Shown: one piece after another, positions 1 to 10,138 of the stretch
Numbering within the stretch: position 1 is the stretch's first letter
Layout: each line of letters begins with the position of its first letter
NCBI GenBank assembly: GCA_019426215.1
Contig: CM033393.1
Location: forward strand, 21,578,591-21,642,590
Direction: 5' to 3'
Source: Buddleja alternifolia
Taxonomy: Eukaryota; Streptophyta; Magnoliopsida; Lamiales; Scrophulariaceae
Length of the DNA stretch: 64,000 nt
The notes under the pieces: model-generated
Databases searched by the model: none
Seen by the model: the letters and a program-made list of their open reading frames with translations, nothing else
Told to the model about the DNA's origin: nothing
Program-made: the position numbers and the translations under genes

Positions 1-1915
1 GTTTACACACCTTATGAATATGATCCTCGCATTCAAAACCTTTAGGCTGTTCCATATAGATATCCTCTTCTAGGAATCCATTTAGGAAAGCAGTTTTGAC
101 ATCCATTTGCCATATTTCATAATCTAGGTGTGCTGCTATTGCAAGTAGAATCCTTATTGATTTGATCATAGCCACTGGCGAGAAGGTTTCTTGGTAGTCA
201 ATTCCTTCCTTTTGACTATACCCTTTCGCCACTAGCTTGGCTTTGTAGGTGTCTACTTTGCCATCAACACCAATCTTTCTCTTGTAGATCCATTTACACC
301 CGATTGGTTTTACCCCTTCAGGTTGGTCTACAAGTTTCCAGACTTGGTTTGCATGCATCGAATCGATCTCAGTTTTCATAGCTTCACGCCATCTAGCAGC
401 ATCCACATCCACCATCGCTTGATCAAAAGTGGAGGGATCATCTCCATGATCCTCCTCTAACACAGAATGGAGATCCAACTCCCTCTGCATTAGATATCCA
501 AACCTCTCAGGCGGTTGAGATACTCTATTCGATTGTCGTGGTCGTGGTTGTGTTACAGAAGGTTCGGTTCTCACTCCCTGTGTAGATGTATCCAATGGGG
601 TTTCATTTTGTTCTTCTAGAACAATCTTTCTACCCGCTTCTCCTTCTTGAATGAACTCATCTTTGAGAAACTGGGCTTGTAAGGCTACAATGATCCTTTA
701 ATCATTGTGCAGGTAAAAGAGGTATCCCATAGAATCTTCAAGATATCCAACGAAATGTCCCTTTAAGGATCTAGCCTCCAACTTGTCCACTTTAGTCTTT
801 TTGACATAAGCTGGACATCCCCAAATCTTTATGTGGTTAAGACTTGGCTTCCTATTTCTCCACATTTCATAGGGAGTCATAGGAATGGACTTGGACGAAC
901 ATCTATTTAAAATGTGTGCAGCTGTAAGTAGCACGTGACCCCATAGTGAAATGGGTAAATCAGTGTAGCTCAGCATGGAGCGAACCATGTCCAACAAGGT
1001 TCGATTCCTTCGCTCTGCTACTCCATTCAACTGTGGAGTCGCTGGAGGTGTGAGTTGAAATACTATACCATTCTCTCTGAGGTATAAGTCAAACTCGTCA
1101 CTCATATATTCTCCTCCTCGATCAGATCGAAGAGTTTTTATACGTTGACTTGTTTGATTTTCTATTAAATCCTTGAATTCCTTGAATTTATCAATGGATT
1201 CAGACTTATGCTTCATCAGGTACACTAGACCATATCGAGAATGGTCGTCAGTGAAGGTGATAAAGTAAAGGAAACCTTCTCTGGCCATTTCTCCAAATGG
1301 ACCACAAACGTTAGTATGCACTAAACCTAAGATTTGTCAGGCCCTTTCAAAGCTCCCTGTGAAGGGCGATCTAGCCATCTTTCCTTTGAGACAAGATTCA
1401 CAAGTAGGATAGGGATCCAATCCCAGTGGGCCAATTAGCCCATCTTTTTCCATTTTGCGAATCTTTTGTTCGCCAGCATGGCCTAGTCGAAGGTGCCATA
1501 TCAATCGTTGGTTTATTTTAAGCCTACTACGTTTCCTTTGTATTGTATTCACAACACACTTATTCTTGACATTAAGGTAACACAATGCATTTATCAAAGA
1601 AACAAAGCCTACTAATTTATTACCATAATAAATCTTGCATTGTTCATTAATAAAACGAAAGTGTAACCTTATTTAACTAAAACGGAAATTGAACCAATGT
1701 TTAACAATATCCAGAAATAGCATATGTCTAGAATAAAAAATAATGAGGCAGATCTTGTTTTAGTAGCCGCGACGCCTTGCCCGCTGCCTACTCTGATCTT
1801 CTCCTCATTAGGGCTCAGCTCCCTTCTTTTTCCTAGATTCTGATTCACACAATTATACAAAGGTATTAACTTCAGAATCATAATCGATGAAGAGGGAATA
1901 TTATAAAGCAATTAG
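1..1915 (-). pseudogene. Element A pol remnant: protease, integrase, start of reverse transcriptase
   Basis: Minus-strand translation gives, in order, a damaged protease region (about 1915-1600), the HHCC pre-integrase module (1597-1337, with LIWHLRLGHAGE and CESCLKGKM), the integrase core (1321-698, with RSDRGGEY and GVAERRNRT) and the start of reverse transcriptase (about 480-1, ending in NGFLEEDIYMEQPKGF). Breaks: the protease active-site Asp-Ser-Gly is lost through a frameshift near 1870-1900, and a TAA stop at 698-700 follows the FYLHND motif. The first catalytic Asp of the D,D35E triad, in the family motif HTDVCGP, is Asn here (codon 1310-1312). Element D carries the same change. Confidence 0.85.
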
Positions 1916-2771
1916 TTTCAAACTATAAAGTTATTCACCTTTCGCTTGTATATTAGGACAGTCTCTTCTCTAGTGGCCCAGCTCACTGCAGCATAAACAT
2001 GTGTCCTGTTTTCTAGCCCTCTTAGTTCTCCTTCGTTGTGCCTTGTTGCAAGTCGTACTAGATGCTCCCTCCTCTAAATGGGCATTATTCCTTTTTTCCA
2101 TTCAATGTTTTGGGAAATGTAATAGCCATCGGATTGTTCCATTTGTCCGTCTTTATTTGTTTCTGAGCAACCTTGAGTTTTTCCAATAGCCCAGCTAAAG
2201 ATCCCTCAATGTCATTCATATCAAAATTTATGACGAAATAATAGAACGAATCTGGGAGTGACTGTAGAATAAGATCGACTTGGAGATGCAGGTCCATGTA
2301 GAAGTTTAAAGATTTAGTTTTTCTATCATGGTCATCATTTTGAAAACGTGTTCTCCAACATCTTCTCCTTCAGTCATTTTAGTTCGGAATAGATCCCTTG
2401 AAATAAAGTATCTGGCAGTCCTACCGCGTTCTCCGAACAATTCATCCAGATGAAGGATAATGTCTCTTGCATTATCCATCTTTATCATGAGACCTTTGCA
2501 GCTCTATGCACATTGAGCTCAATATGTACACTCTTGCTCTATGGTTGTCACAGCACCAATCCCAACGAGCTAGGCGAACTTCATCACCCTCGTCTGGTCT
2601 AGGAATGGGAGGACGACCAATTTCCAATACATAGTCAATGGATTCGCTGCTAAGGACCATCCTAAGCATAGTGAGCCATTCTATGTAATTTGGACCCGTG
2701 AGAATCGTATTTTCCATTAACTTCGACAGTGGTTTGGGAGACATGGTTTTTGATTGTGAGAGATAAAACAA
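1916..2771 (-). pseudogene. Element A gag remnant
   Basis: The Gag capsid-like domain starts with an ATG at 2771 (MFYLSQSKTMSPKPLS...), although homologous frames suggest the later Met of MSPKPLSKLMEN as the functional start. Three pieces in different frames (2771-2472, 2488-2306, 2297-2085) together cover the copia Gag: the NYIEW motif, the LFGERGRTARYFISRDLFRTKM helix region and the LQSLPDSF motif. The nucleocapsid zinc knuckle lies at about 1990-1940 and has a TAG stop in place of the Trp after its His. At least two frameshifts and one nonsense change make it non-functional. It is most similar to the Gag of E (22787-23464). Confidence 0.8.
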
Positions 2772-2962
2772 AATTACTGCAGAAAATAAGTCAGACTTAA
2801 TTAGATTATTGAACTAAACTAAGACCAAGTTTAAAATCAAGGACTTCGACTTATAACTTAGCTCCCACTACATTTTTTGAAATTCCACACTCCCACTGTG
2901 AAATGACGGAAGCGATCGTTGATGAAAACTTCGTGGTGGGGATTGAGTTCTTTAATTAATAT

Positions 2963-3193
2963 AATGGATGGCAACCCTTTAATGATATTTGGTCCATTAC
3001 TTAATTAAAGTGATGTCAAACATCAATCTATCAAATAGACGGTTCAATCATACTTATCCCATAATCCACAAATACCGCAACCCTTTAACGATTTATTGGT
3101 AAAGTGGACTATCTAAGTTCATTCTCACTAACTCCTCATAATCTAATATTTGAATTTCACCTTGCAACCCTTTAACGATATTTGGGGTGAAAT
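2963..3193 (-). other. Triple stem-loop in element A leader
   Basis: Three hairpins read on the minus strand at 3193-3154, 3112-3061 and 2998-2963. All present almost the same loop, AAATATCGTTAAAGGGTTGC. The stems differ: ATTTCACC with GGTGAAAT; ATAGTCCAC with GTGGATTAT (one G-U pair in the sense RNA) plus an inner TACC/GGTA; AATGGA with TCCATT. The set ends about 190 nt before gag. Equivalent sets occur in D, B and E. Confidence 0.7.
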
Positions 3194-4254
3194 ATGTCTC
3201 GATTAAGGCATCTAATGCACTTAATAAAATTCTAGAATTAAATCTTAATATATGACCCCCACTTACTGGGAAGATGCCACATATGGATTTAATCCTTGAT
3301 CTTATTAAGTTTAGTGGAGGGAAAGGATGCCTAGCACCCCTTACTAACTTAGCATTATTTTTGTTTGGGAGAATTCATGTTCAAAACATTTATTTCGTCT
3401 CACTTTGCACATTTACCAATTTATATAGCGCATATTGATAACACACATGCTTTATACAACTAAAGAACATGCATCGAAAGCAATAAAACAACACACATGT
3501 CTATGGGCTTTTATCTAGAGGGCCCAAGCCAATGGGCCATCATAAAATTGAAAAAGAAAAGCCTAGCTAATCTTCGTGGGCTCCAAGCTCCTCTTCTTTT
3601 GCATGATCTCCATCTTGAAAGGCCTATTCTATTTCTATTTATTACAAGAGGTAATTTAAAACCTATACAGAAATCTAGAAATAAAATAAAATGGGCTCAA
3701 ACCGGCCCTTACAACCCATCAAAAGAAATACATAATCAAAAGAACCAACCTAAGCCCATAGACATATATCACCATCACATAATACATGCTCGCGATAAAT
3801 AAAGCACTTATGTTGGTGATTAATAAAAATTAATTAGTCCAACTTAATTAATTTCCACAATAAAATTCCAAATTTTATTGATTCATATGAAAATAATCCT
3901 ATTTATGAGAATTCTTTATTTAAATAAATAACTTAATAAATACAATTCTCCAAAAGTTTATTAAATAATTATTTCATTCAAATAAAGATCAATAAAAACT
4001 ATATTGGGCTTAATTTTATCAAAATTAAATTACCAACCATTGACATATTCAAAATTAATTAATTAGGCCCAATAGCTAATTTATTGAATTATCCACAATT
4101 TTCATCAAAATAATTTGGGCCCCTTTTTAATTAAATCCGGGTCATCATCCTTTTGACCCACCCGGATAACTAAAATAGCCCAAACACCTATTCAATTAAA
4201 ATTTGGACCTTAGGAAAATATAACCCGACCCATTAGGGCCCGAGTCACGAAAAC

Positions 4255-4480
4255 CCGGCCCTCGAAACAGGTCCGTGCGCTGGGCGCATGGCACGGTGTA
4301 TGTCGTGCTCCTAGCGCACGGTTTAATCGTGCTTGGCCGGACACTCCGTGAAATGGCATGGCGTTGGGGCCCACCCAGTGTGTGCAGTGCGCACGCTGTG
4401 TGCGCAACGGGAGGCCGAAAAGGCTTCCTATTGCGCGCCCAGCGCGCAGATTGCGCACGCGTTTTTCGTCTTGCTCGTCT
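4255..4480 (-). repeat. GC-rich inverted-repeat block in element A leader
   Basis: A sharply GC-rich block in otherwise AT-rich DNA, built from alternating GTGCGC/GCGCAC-type motifs that can fold back on themselves. It lies about 200-400 nt downstream of the primer-binding site, as does the matching block of element E at 21020-21290. Overlapping open frames on both strands arise from its low stop-codon content and are not regarded as genes. Confidence 0.55.
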
Positions 4481-4668
4481 CGGGGTTATACTTCTCCGAT
4501 TCTCATAAAATTTATATGCCCAGATTTGAAACTCATTAAAATAAAACTTTCATGAATAAACTGCAGCGAGATTTAGAATATTTTCATATGAAAAACACGT
4601 TCAAAGCAGGCCTAAAAAACGCGGAAAAACAGTTAATCACACAAGCAATTAAACACAGAATTCAGAGA

Positions 4669-4683
4669 TTGGCTCTGATACCA
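4669..4683 (-). other. Primer-binding site of element A (initiator tRNA-Met)
   Basis: The minus-strand sequence TGGTATCAGAGCCAA lies one base inside the LTR end. It matches the plant copia primer site complementary to the 3' end of initiator tRNA-Met, where minus-strand DNA synthesis starts. Confidence 0.85.
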
Positions 4684-4684
4684 C

Positions 4685-6280
4685 TGTTGGGAATTATTCG
4701 AATAAAATGCAGCAGAAAGTTAATTTAATTTCCAAAGCCCGATTCATCTCTAATCCTCGTGTTTAATTGTGTATAGAAAGATTACCGTTCTCGCGTATGT
4801 TAATTTCTGAACGTGATCCTTTTCTCTAACGCCGAATTTGCCAACGTCTCTAATTCATCACGCCGGAATCAAAAATGAAAAACTCCTCCTTTCTTCCTTG
4901 TCAAAGACGGCTAGAGAGAGAGAGAGGTGGGAGACTTTTTCTTGGAGAGAAAGTTATGTAAGTTGCCTTGTGTTATTTTTCACCTTGTAATATATTTATA
5001 TCATTATGAAACAATAAGCCTAGCATGCAAGAGCCCTATTTGGACGTCTATTTGGCCGCCCCTTAGTGGGCTCGGAAGCCTTTGGGCTTTCGTCTTGCTT
5101 GCTAATTAACTAATCGAATAATTTATTTATCCAATAAATAAATTGATAATCCAATTAATTCAATTCCTAATTAATTTATAATTCAATTTCTCCAAGAAAT
5201 TAATTAACTCATTAATTTAATTAATTAATTAAATTATCCAATAATTAATTAATTAATTACGGCATCCAATGCCGTGAATTTCTCTCAAGTCTTTTTCCCA
5301 TGTTTTTCCTTTTGCACTTCCTTTAAGCGCGACTCTTTAGGTTCGTCTCAAAAGGCAATTGGGAGGAATCCAAAGGGGTGTGAGTGACACCTAGCCAGTC
5401 TCGTGGCTCACACCGTAACCCAATTGAGAACGAATGTATAGGATCATTTCCAAACCTTTATGCCGTGAATACCGTACGTGTATAAATCTTTTATTCTTAT
5501 ATCCCAGTCAAGTAAGAGTCATTGTTTAAAGTCAAACTCATATAACTTGACCATATGCCTAATCTCATAATAAGTTGAGGTATTTAAATGCTTTGGCCAA
5601 AGACTTTCATCCTCACTTATTCATGATCGCATAGGATATTTTACTCAGTCACTTATGAGAGAATAAATTTCATATTGCAAATCAGTTAACAATGCTACTT
5701 GCCCATCAAGTCGCACTTCGAGGTCGATTCCACCAACGGGTGATTTGAATCTAACTACTCTAATGACAGACTTGATGTCACAAGTACATCTTCAACTCGA
5801 TTTCTCAGGTCAAAGGTTCACACGTACCTATCACTACTTATCAGTTTCATCATTGACTGTCAATGAGTGAATACCCATGTGATGAACTGATGCGAGCCGT
5901 GTTCGAACATATCAGTCCAACTGACACGTCTATGATATAAGTTCCCACTCCCATTTCCATAGTGTTCGACTGACACTTTCTCTGTCGAAACTTACATCAT
6001 ACAAGTCTTTATTCACTATTGATGCCCAATCAATATTTCTTAGACTTGCAAACCCTTTTAGATGTCAAGGGTCAAACCATTCTAGTGCCTTTCCTCCTAC
6101 CCCATAGGAAGTAGAAGGTCCGCCTTGTCATCAAGGACTTTACGCTGTTTACCTTATAAATGCCTATAAGAAAACAACAATCAACTGCCTTATATTAATA
6201 GAAAAACCATAGTTTAGTTACAATGTTTATGCCCTCTAAATCTATCCTCTTTATGGCATTCGAGGGCATATACTTTAACA
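4685..6280 (-). repeat. 5' LTR of element A
   Basis: About 1.6 kb bounded by TG...CA: in sense orientation it starts TGTTAAAGTATATGCCC and ends TTCCCAACA next to the primer site. It aligns along its length with the LTRs at 19198-20816 and 32829-34436. It contains the palindrome TCATTGACTGTCAATGA (5850-5866) and many TTGAC cores. No coding capacity. Confidence 0.85.
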
Positions 6281-7879
6281 TTATATTGGCCTCTCTTTGA
6301 AGAAATGGATTTCTTCGTATTTTTCCAAAGTATGAATTTTCATTTAAATTTTAAAAGGACGAAATAAAATTAGTATTTTATTGACTTTCGATATTAAAAT
6401 AAAATTGAGTTTTTAATAAAAAATTGGGGCCTTTATAATTAAGATAGACTTCTTCATGGACTTTCAAAGAATATGAGTTTTATTCGAATTCCAAGTATGA
6501 GATAAAATTGGTATTTAATGGACTTTGGAAATTGAATAAAATGAATAATTTTTGAAATTGGGATTTTTCGGGTTACATTGAAAAATTGAACTTTTTCATT
6601 GTTTTTCAAAATGTGAATTTATTATTTAGTTCTTGGAAAATTAATATGATATTAATTGATTCCTAGAATAGAATAATATTAGAGTTTTGAAAATTAAATT
6701 AATTTCCGGATAACTGGAGAATTATGATTTTCCATGGAATTTTCTAAAATTTATTTTTAGAAAATAATCAATTGGTCCACTAATTGAATTAGATTATCTT
6801 TAATTAAATTCGGTAAATTTATGTTTATGAAAGCATGATGCCAGCATGTATTATGTGATTATGTAGTGATCCGGATCGAGCCATAAACTAGTCGTTTTAA
6901 TTTGAGGCCTGCGTGCCATGTTTTCATTTTATGTATAGGAGAGGGTGAGGTTCTTTTTCCATTGTATTGTTGTAATTTGAAGACGGAGATGAAAACATCT
7001 TGAAGACGGTGATGGAGACGTTCAAGCTCGAGGAGCTGTGAAGACCTTAGTGTAGGGTTCGGGTCCTTAGATTAGATTGGTCGACACCTTGATGGCTCGT
7101 GGTGTTTTAGGATTGGCTTGACTAGGACCACATTTACTGCTTTTATGTATCACAGGCTTGTTGTTATTTATCGTTAGTATCTTTTATATGGTATGATGTG
7201 TTGCATGATCGCCTAAGAAAGATAAATAACTGAAAATGGTGAGACCTTGTATGTGAAAAACTCCATATCCATATTAAGTCCATAAATGGATAAATCGAGG
7301 GCCTGGATGCTCCTTGATTAGATCCAGTGCCTTCCATCATTAGATGTGAGAGAAAATAGCTCGGCTTGTCATCATTGACCATGAGTCGTGGGATGGTGGC
7401 AAGTTTAGTGTAGTAATCTCACAACTAGGCCTTCAACTATGACAGGCGGTCATACTAGAAGTGCACACGGATCTCAGTCTACCCAGGGGTCGACCATGAG
7501 TCGTGGGACTTCCTGGGCACTTGCGTGAGAATTTGATGGGTCAGACTTAAACACAAGTTAGTGTACGGTTGCATCGTGTTCTCGGGATGTACATGAAATA
7601 TGAGGCAAACATCTCGAGAACCACCTGGATGTGGATAGGGCCGTCGTTCCTGTTCAATGTCCTCGCCCATTGACCATGAGTCGTGGGATGAGGTTGGGGC
7701 ATTTGACGCTCAAGCCCACTGGAAATGGTTGCATTTCCGTCTTTCTATAAGTGGGGTTGATGGAAATCGAAAAGAAACAGTGGGAGCACACGTGAAGTTA
7801 AAAGGTCCATAATTTCATGTGGATATAATCTGTGATTGAATGCTAATATTTTTTCCAATTTTCGTAAAGTAATAGTCAC
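6281..7879 (+). other. Leader of element 2
   Basis: Non-coding. The first 600 bases are AT-rich with loosely repeated phrases such as ATAAAATTGGTATTT. Around 6975-7060 there is a short purine-rich stretch repeating GAAGACGG. The last 500 bases hold three stem-loops with a constant loop (separate entry). Open frames here are antisense and have no recognisable homology. Confidence 0.6.
7365..7706 (+). other. Triple stem-loop in element 2 leader, loop TGACCATGAGTCGTGGG
   Basis: Hairpin 1 (7365-7403): an 11-bp stem, CTTGTCATCAT with ATGGTGGCAAG, fully paired with two G-U pairs. Hairpin 2 (7482-7517): CCCAGG with CCTGGG, extended inward by wobbles and one bulge. Hairpin 3 (7656-7703): about 14 pairs with one mismatch and one bulge, closing in CAT/ATG. 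Hairpins 1 and 3 share the 17-nt loop exactly; hairpin 2 has the same core GACCATGAGTCGTGGG. Within the loop CCAT/GTGG can pair around GAGTC. The stems share no sequence. The set ends about 175 nt before the gag ATG. Confidence 0.7.
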
Positions 7880-8400
7880 ATGGCTAAAACTCCACTCTCG
7901 GTAATACTTGAAACTAATAAGCTAAATGGCCCGAACTTCCCGGACTGGTATCGCAACCTAAAGATTGTGCTGCTATCTGAAAGTCTTGACTATGTCTTAA
8001 CTCAACCTGTTGAGCCTACACCTGAGGTAAGTGCTCCGAGCGCTGCCCGAGATGCGCATGAGAAATGGCGCAAAGACGATATCTATGTGCGTTGTCTCAT
8101 TCTGGCCTCCGTGACTAATGAGTTGCAGAGGCAGTCTGAGACTGTGGAACATGCATCAGAAATCGTTGCTACACTGGAAGAGCTATATGGCGTTTAGTAC
8201 TTCATTCGCTCTCTTCTGCCTACGATCAGTTCGTAGTGAATTTCAACATGAACCAATTGATTGCCAGGCAAAGCCTATGTTGCTTGCTGGAAGAAGAAGA
8301 AGAAGAAGAAGAAGAAGAAGAAGAAACTGCAAGCAAAGGATCAATGCCTTAAGCCTCCTTGTGAGCACACTAAAGGTACATTTGTTGTAAAGTTAACTCG
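7880..8400 (+). pseudogene. Element 2 gag remnant
   Basis: ATG at 7880 opens a 105-residue frame (MAKTPLSVILETNKLNGPNF...) with the copia Gag signature GPNFPDWYRNLKIVLLSE and the LQRQSE...LEELYG region, ending in a TAG at 8195. Gag homology resumes out of frame (DQFVVNFNMN-like, about 8218-8260), so a deletion has removed the middle of the capsid domain. The sequence then runs into an expanded GAA trinucleotide tract (8290-8325) where the linker before the zinc knuckle would be. No knuckle can be seen. A complete copia Gag is two to three times longer. Confidence 0.8.
8290..8325 (+). repeat. (GAA)n microsatellite
   Basis: About twelve uninterrupted GAA units inside the broken gag of element 2. 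In the ancestral frame they would encode poly-Glu; in the neighbouring frame they give poly-Arg. Confidence 0.9.
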
Positions 8401-10117
8401 TTAGTTAACTGTGCCTCTTAAGTGTTATGACACTATTATGGAACTCACTTATGCAATGGATTGCAGATGGTGGGAAGAAACGGGAAACAAAGAAATGAGG
8501 ACATGGTCATAAAGATGCCAAGGAGGCGTTTCTCATGGATGAGGCTGAAGGACAAGAAATCATTTATTTGTCGTTTTAATTATGAGACAATGTTTTGAAG
8601 AATGTTTCTGTCATGTTTTTAGATTAATGTTTTGAACCATGTTTCACTCCACCTTAGTTTATGGGTGGAGATTCAAGTTTTATTTAAATGCGTTTTATTA
8701 TTTATGGTCTTGCAATTAATTCTTGTAACATGCTATCTTCGCAACATTTGACTCATATCACACAACAAATGTATACATTGATCTAACTGCCAAGGTAATA
8801 ACCTAGGCATGCATGTTAATCTATTAGAAATAGAATAATGAGTGTAACCTTAAATGGTCACATTAGATGTGACATGGAAACCACACACATTAAGGATGTG
8901 AAAGGTATTGCTTGTGTCAAGCAAACAGTGGGAGCAATTAAGGATGTAGATCCTCTTGTCTTGTGTTTACGAGTATTTTTGTGTTCATTACACTTGGAGT
9001 GAAAGGGATCATTTTATAATATCCTACCTTCAAGGTGAAGGAGTTCTTTTATGAAAGAATGAGGATAGTGATGAAAAACTAAGGACTTAATAAACATAAA
9101 CACCACTAGCAGTTAAAATGAATAGAGTAGTAAATCTATAAACCTGTGAACACAAATTCCATATCCTTCGACCCGAAAAATGCTGAAGGTGGATATGACG
9201 AAAGTCAAGATATCTTGATAAGTAATGGAAGCCGGCCTAACAGCATAAGTCCTTCAAAGATAAATCTACTGATTGAATCTTTTCTGAACATAAGTTCTAA
9301 AGGTTAATAGATATACTACTGGCTTGTTAGTGTCATATGTTGATAACGTTGCATGAGTAACATACATGTGATCATCATCTCAATTTTCCAAAATTAGACA
9401 GGAAAAGAAAAAGGCGCCCCAATTGCATAAGGTAGCAATATGTACAGGCCATTGGGTTGTCATAATCTTTTTCAGTCCGAACCCATAGATAGTATGTTGA
9501 CTAAGCTCAACATGGAAGCATTAAAAGGTAATTCATCCTGTAAAGCATAACCCGAAAGGTAGGTGTGATTCTATGAGTTTTGTTAGGTGGTGACTAATAC
9601 ATCTCATGTATATAGTCGAATTCCTATTTTGATCCAATGGATTGGATTGGTGTTGTTGGATAACAGTATAGTAAAATTAGAACTAGAAGCTCTAGTATTA
9701 AGACATGAACTTAAGTGATGATCGAGGATTTGTTTTATGCCAAATGGAAAAATAAAGGCTGAGGACTTCTCTTAAGAAGAAATAGAGGCTAACTTTATCA
9801 TTTAGGTCACACACACGAAAGCGGTGATAAAAGGTAGTTAGATAGGTGAACCTGTGAGATTCTGCCAATCGAATATCAAGTACATAAGTACTATAATTAT
9901 CGATAAGGGTGTAAGCTCTTAAAAGGAGAAAATGTCTCACCAACTATCTAGACAAACCTAGTGGCAAAACGAATAATCTAAGAGATTATTTGATCAGAGT
10001 CGACGTTTGGTCAACTCGGCGGAAACATGGCAAACCCCTTTTCACCAAACCCTTAGGTAGTAGCTATAATCAATAGGACATCTGGATGATGGACCTGTGT
10101 GGGAACAATAGGCTCTT
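8401..10117 (+). pseudogene. Element 2 decayed pol, RNase H tail only
   Basis: Most of this stretch gives no recognisable protein in any frame. Near 10026-10060 one frameshift separates Asn-Met-Ala-Asn-Pro from Phe-Thr-Lys-Pro-Leu, matching the copia RNase H end motif (ADPFTKPL). A short tail follows, ending in TAG near 10107 just before the polypurine tract. Integrase and the reverse transcriptase YVDD box were not found. GTGGGAG phrases recur here (for example 8930), resembling the polypurine tract. Confidence 0.5.
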
Positions 10118-10138
10118 GGGCAAGTGGGAGATTGAAGG
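10118..10138 (+). other. Polypurine tract of element 2
   Basis: The purine-rich GGGCAAGTGGGAGATTGAAGG directly precedes the TG of the 3' LTR. This is the plus-strand priming site, with the AAGTGGGAGATTG core shared by the other elements of the window. Confidence 0.75.

Larger units (their letters stand above)
2772..4668 (-). other. Untranslated leader of element A
   Basis: About 1.9 kb between the primer site and gag, with no credible gene. It holds three stem-loops near gag (separate entry), an AT-rich middle and a GC-rich structured block near the primer site (separate entry). Short open frames on both strands have no homology to the element proteins and are not conserved in reading frame between this leader and that of E. 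Confidence 0.7.
1..6280 (-). mobile_element. Ty1/copia element A, right-hand (5') part
   Basis: Reading the minus strand from 6280 down to 1, the order is 5' LTR, tRNA-Met primer site, long leader, gag, zinc knuckle, protease, integrase, then reverse transcriptase cut by the window edge. Integrase before reverse transcriptase is the copia order. The 3' half and 3' LTR lie outside the window. The LTR is of the same family as that of element E (19198-20816). The outer 5' boundary falls at 6280, where the sequence passes into the leader of another copia element, so A is probably nested there. The target duplication cannot be checked because the other end is missing. The coding part has several stops and frameshifts, so this copy is not autonomous. 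Confidence 0.9.

Noticed and set aside
3497..3802. 101-codon open frame in the A leader, plus strand
   Set aside because: Antisense to a non-coding leader, no recognisable domain, and broken in the corresponding part of E.
4210..4555. Overlapping open frames on both strands in the A leader
   Set aside because: They result from a GC-rich inverted-repeat block with few stop codons; no motifs, and the frames are not conserved in element E.
4669..4683. Possible tRNA gene at the TGGTATCAGAGC sites
   Set aside because: Only the 3'-end complement of tRNA-Met is present beside LTR ends; no cloverleaf can be drawn.
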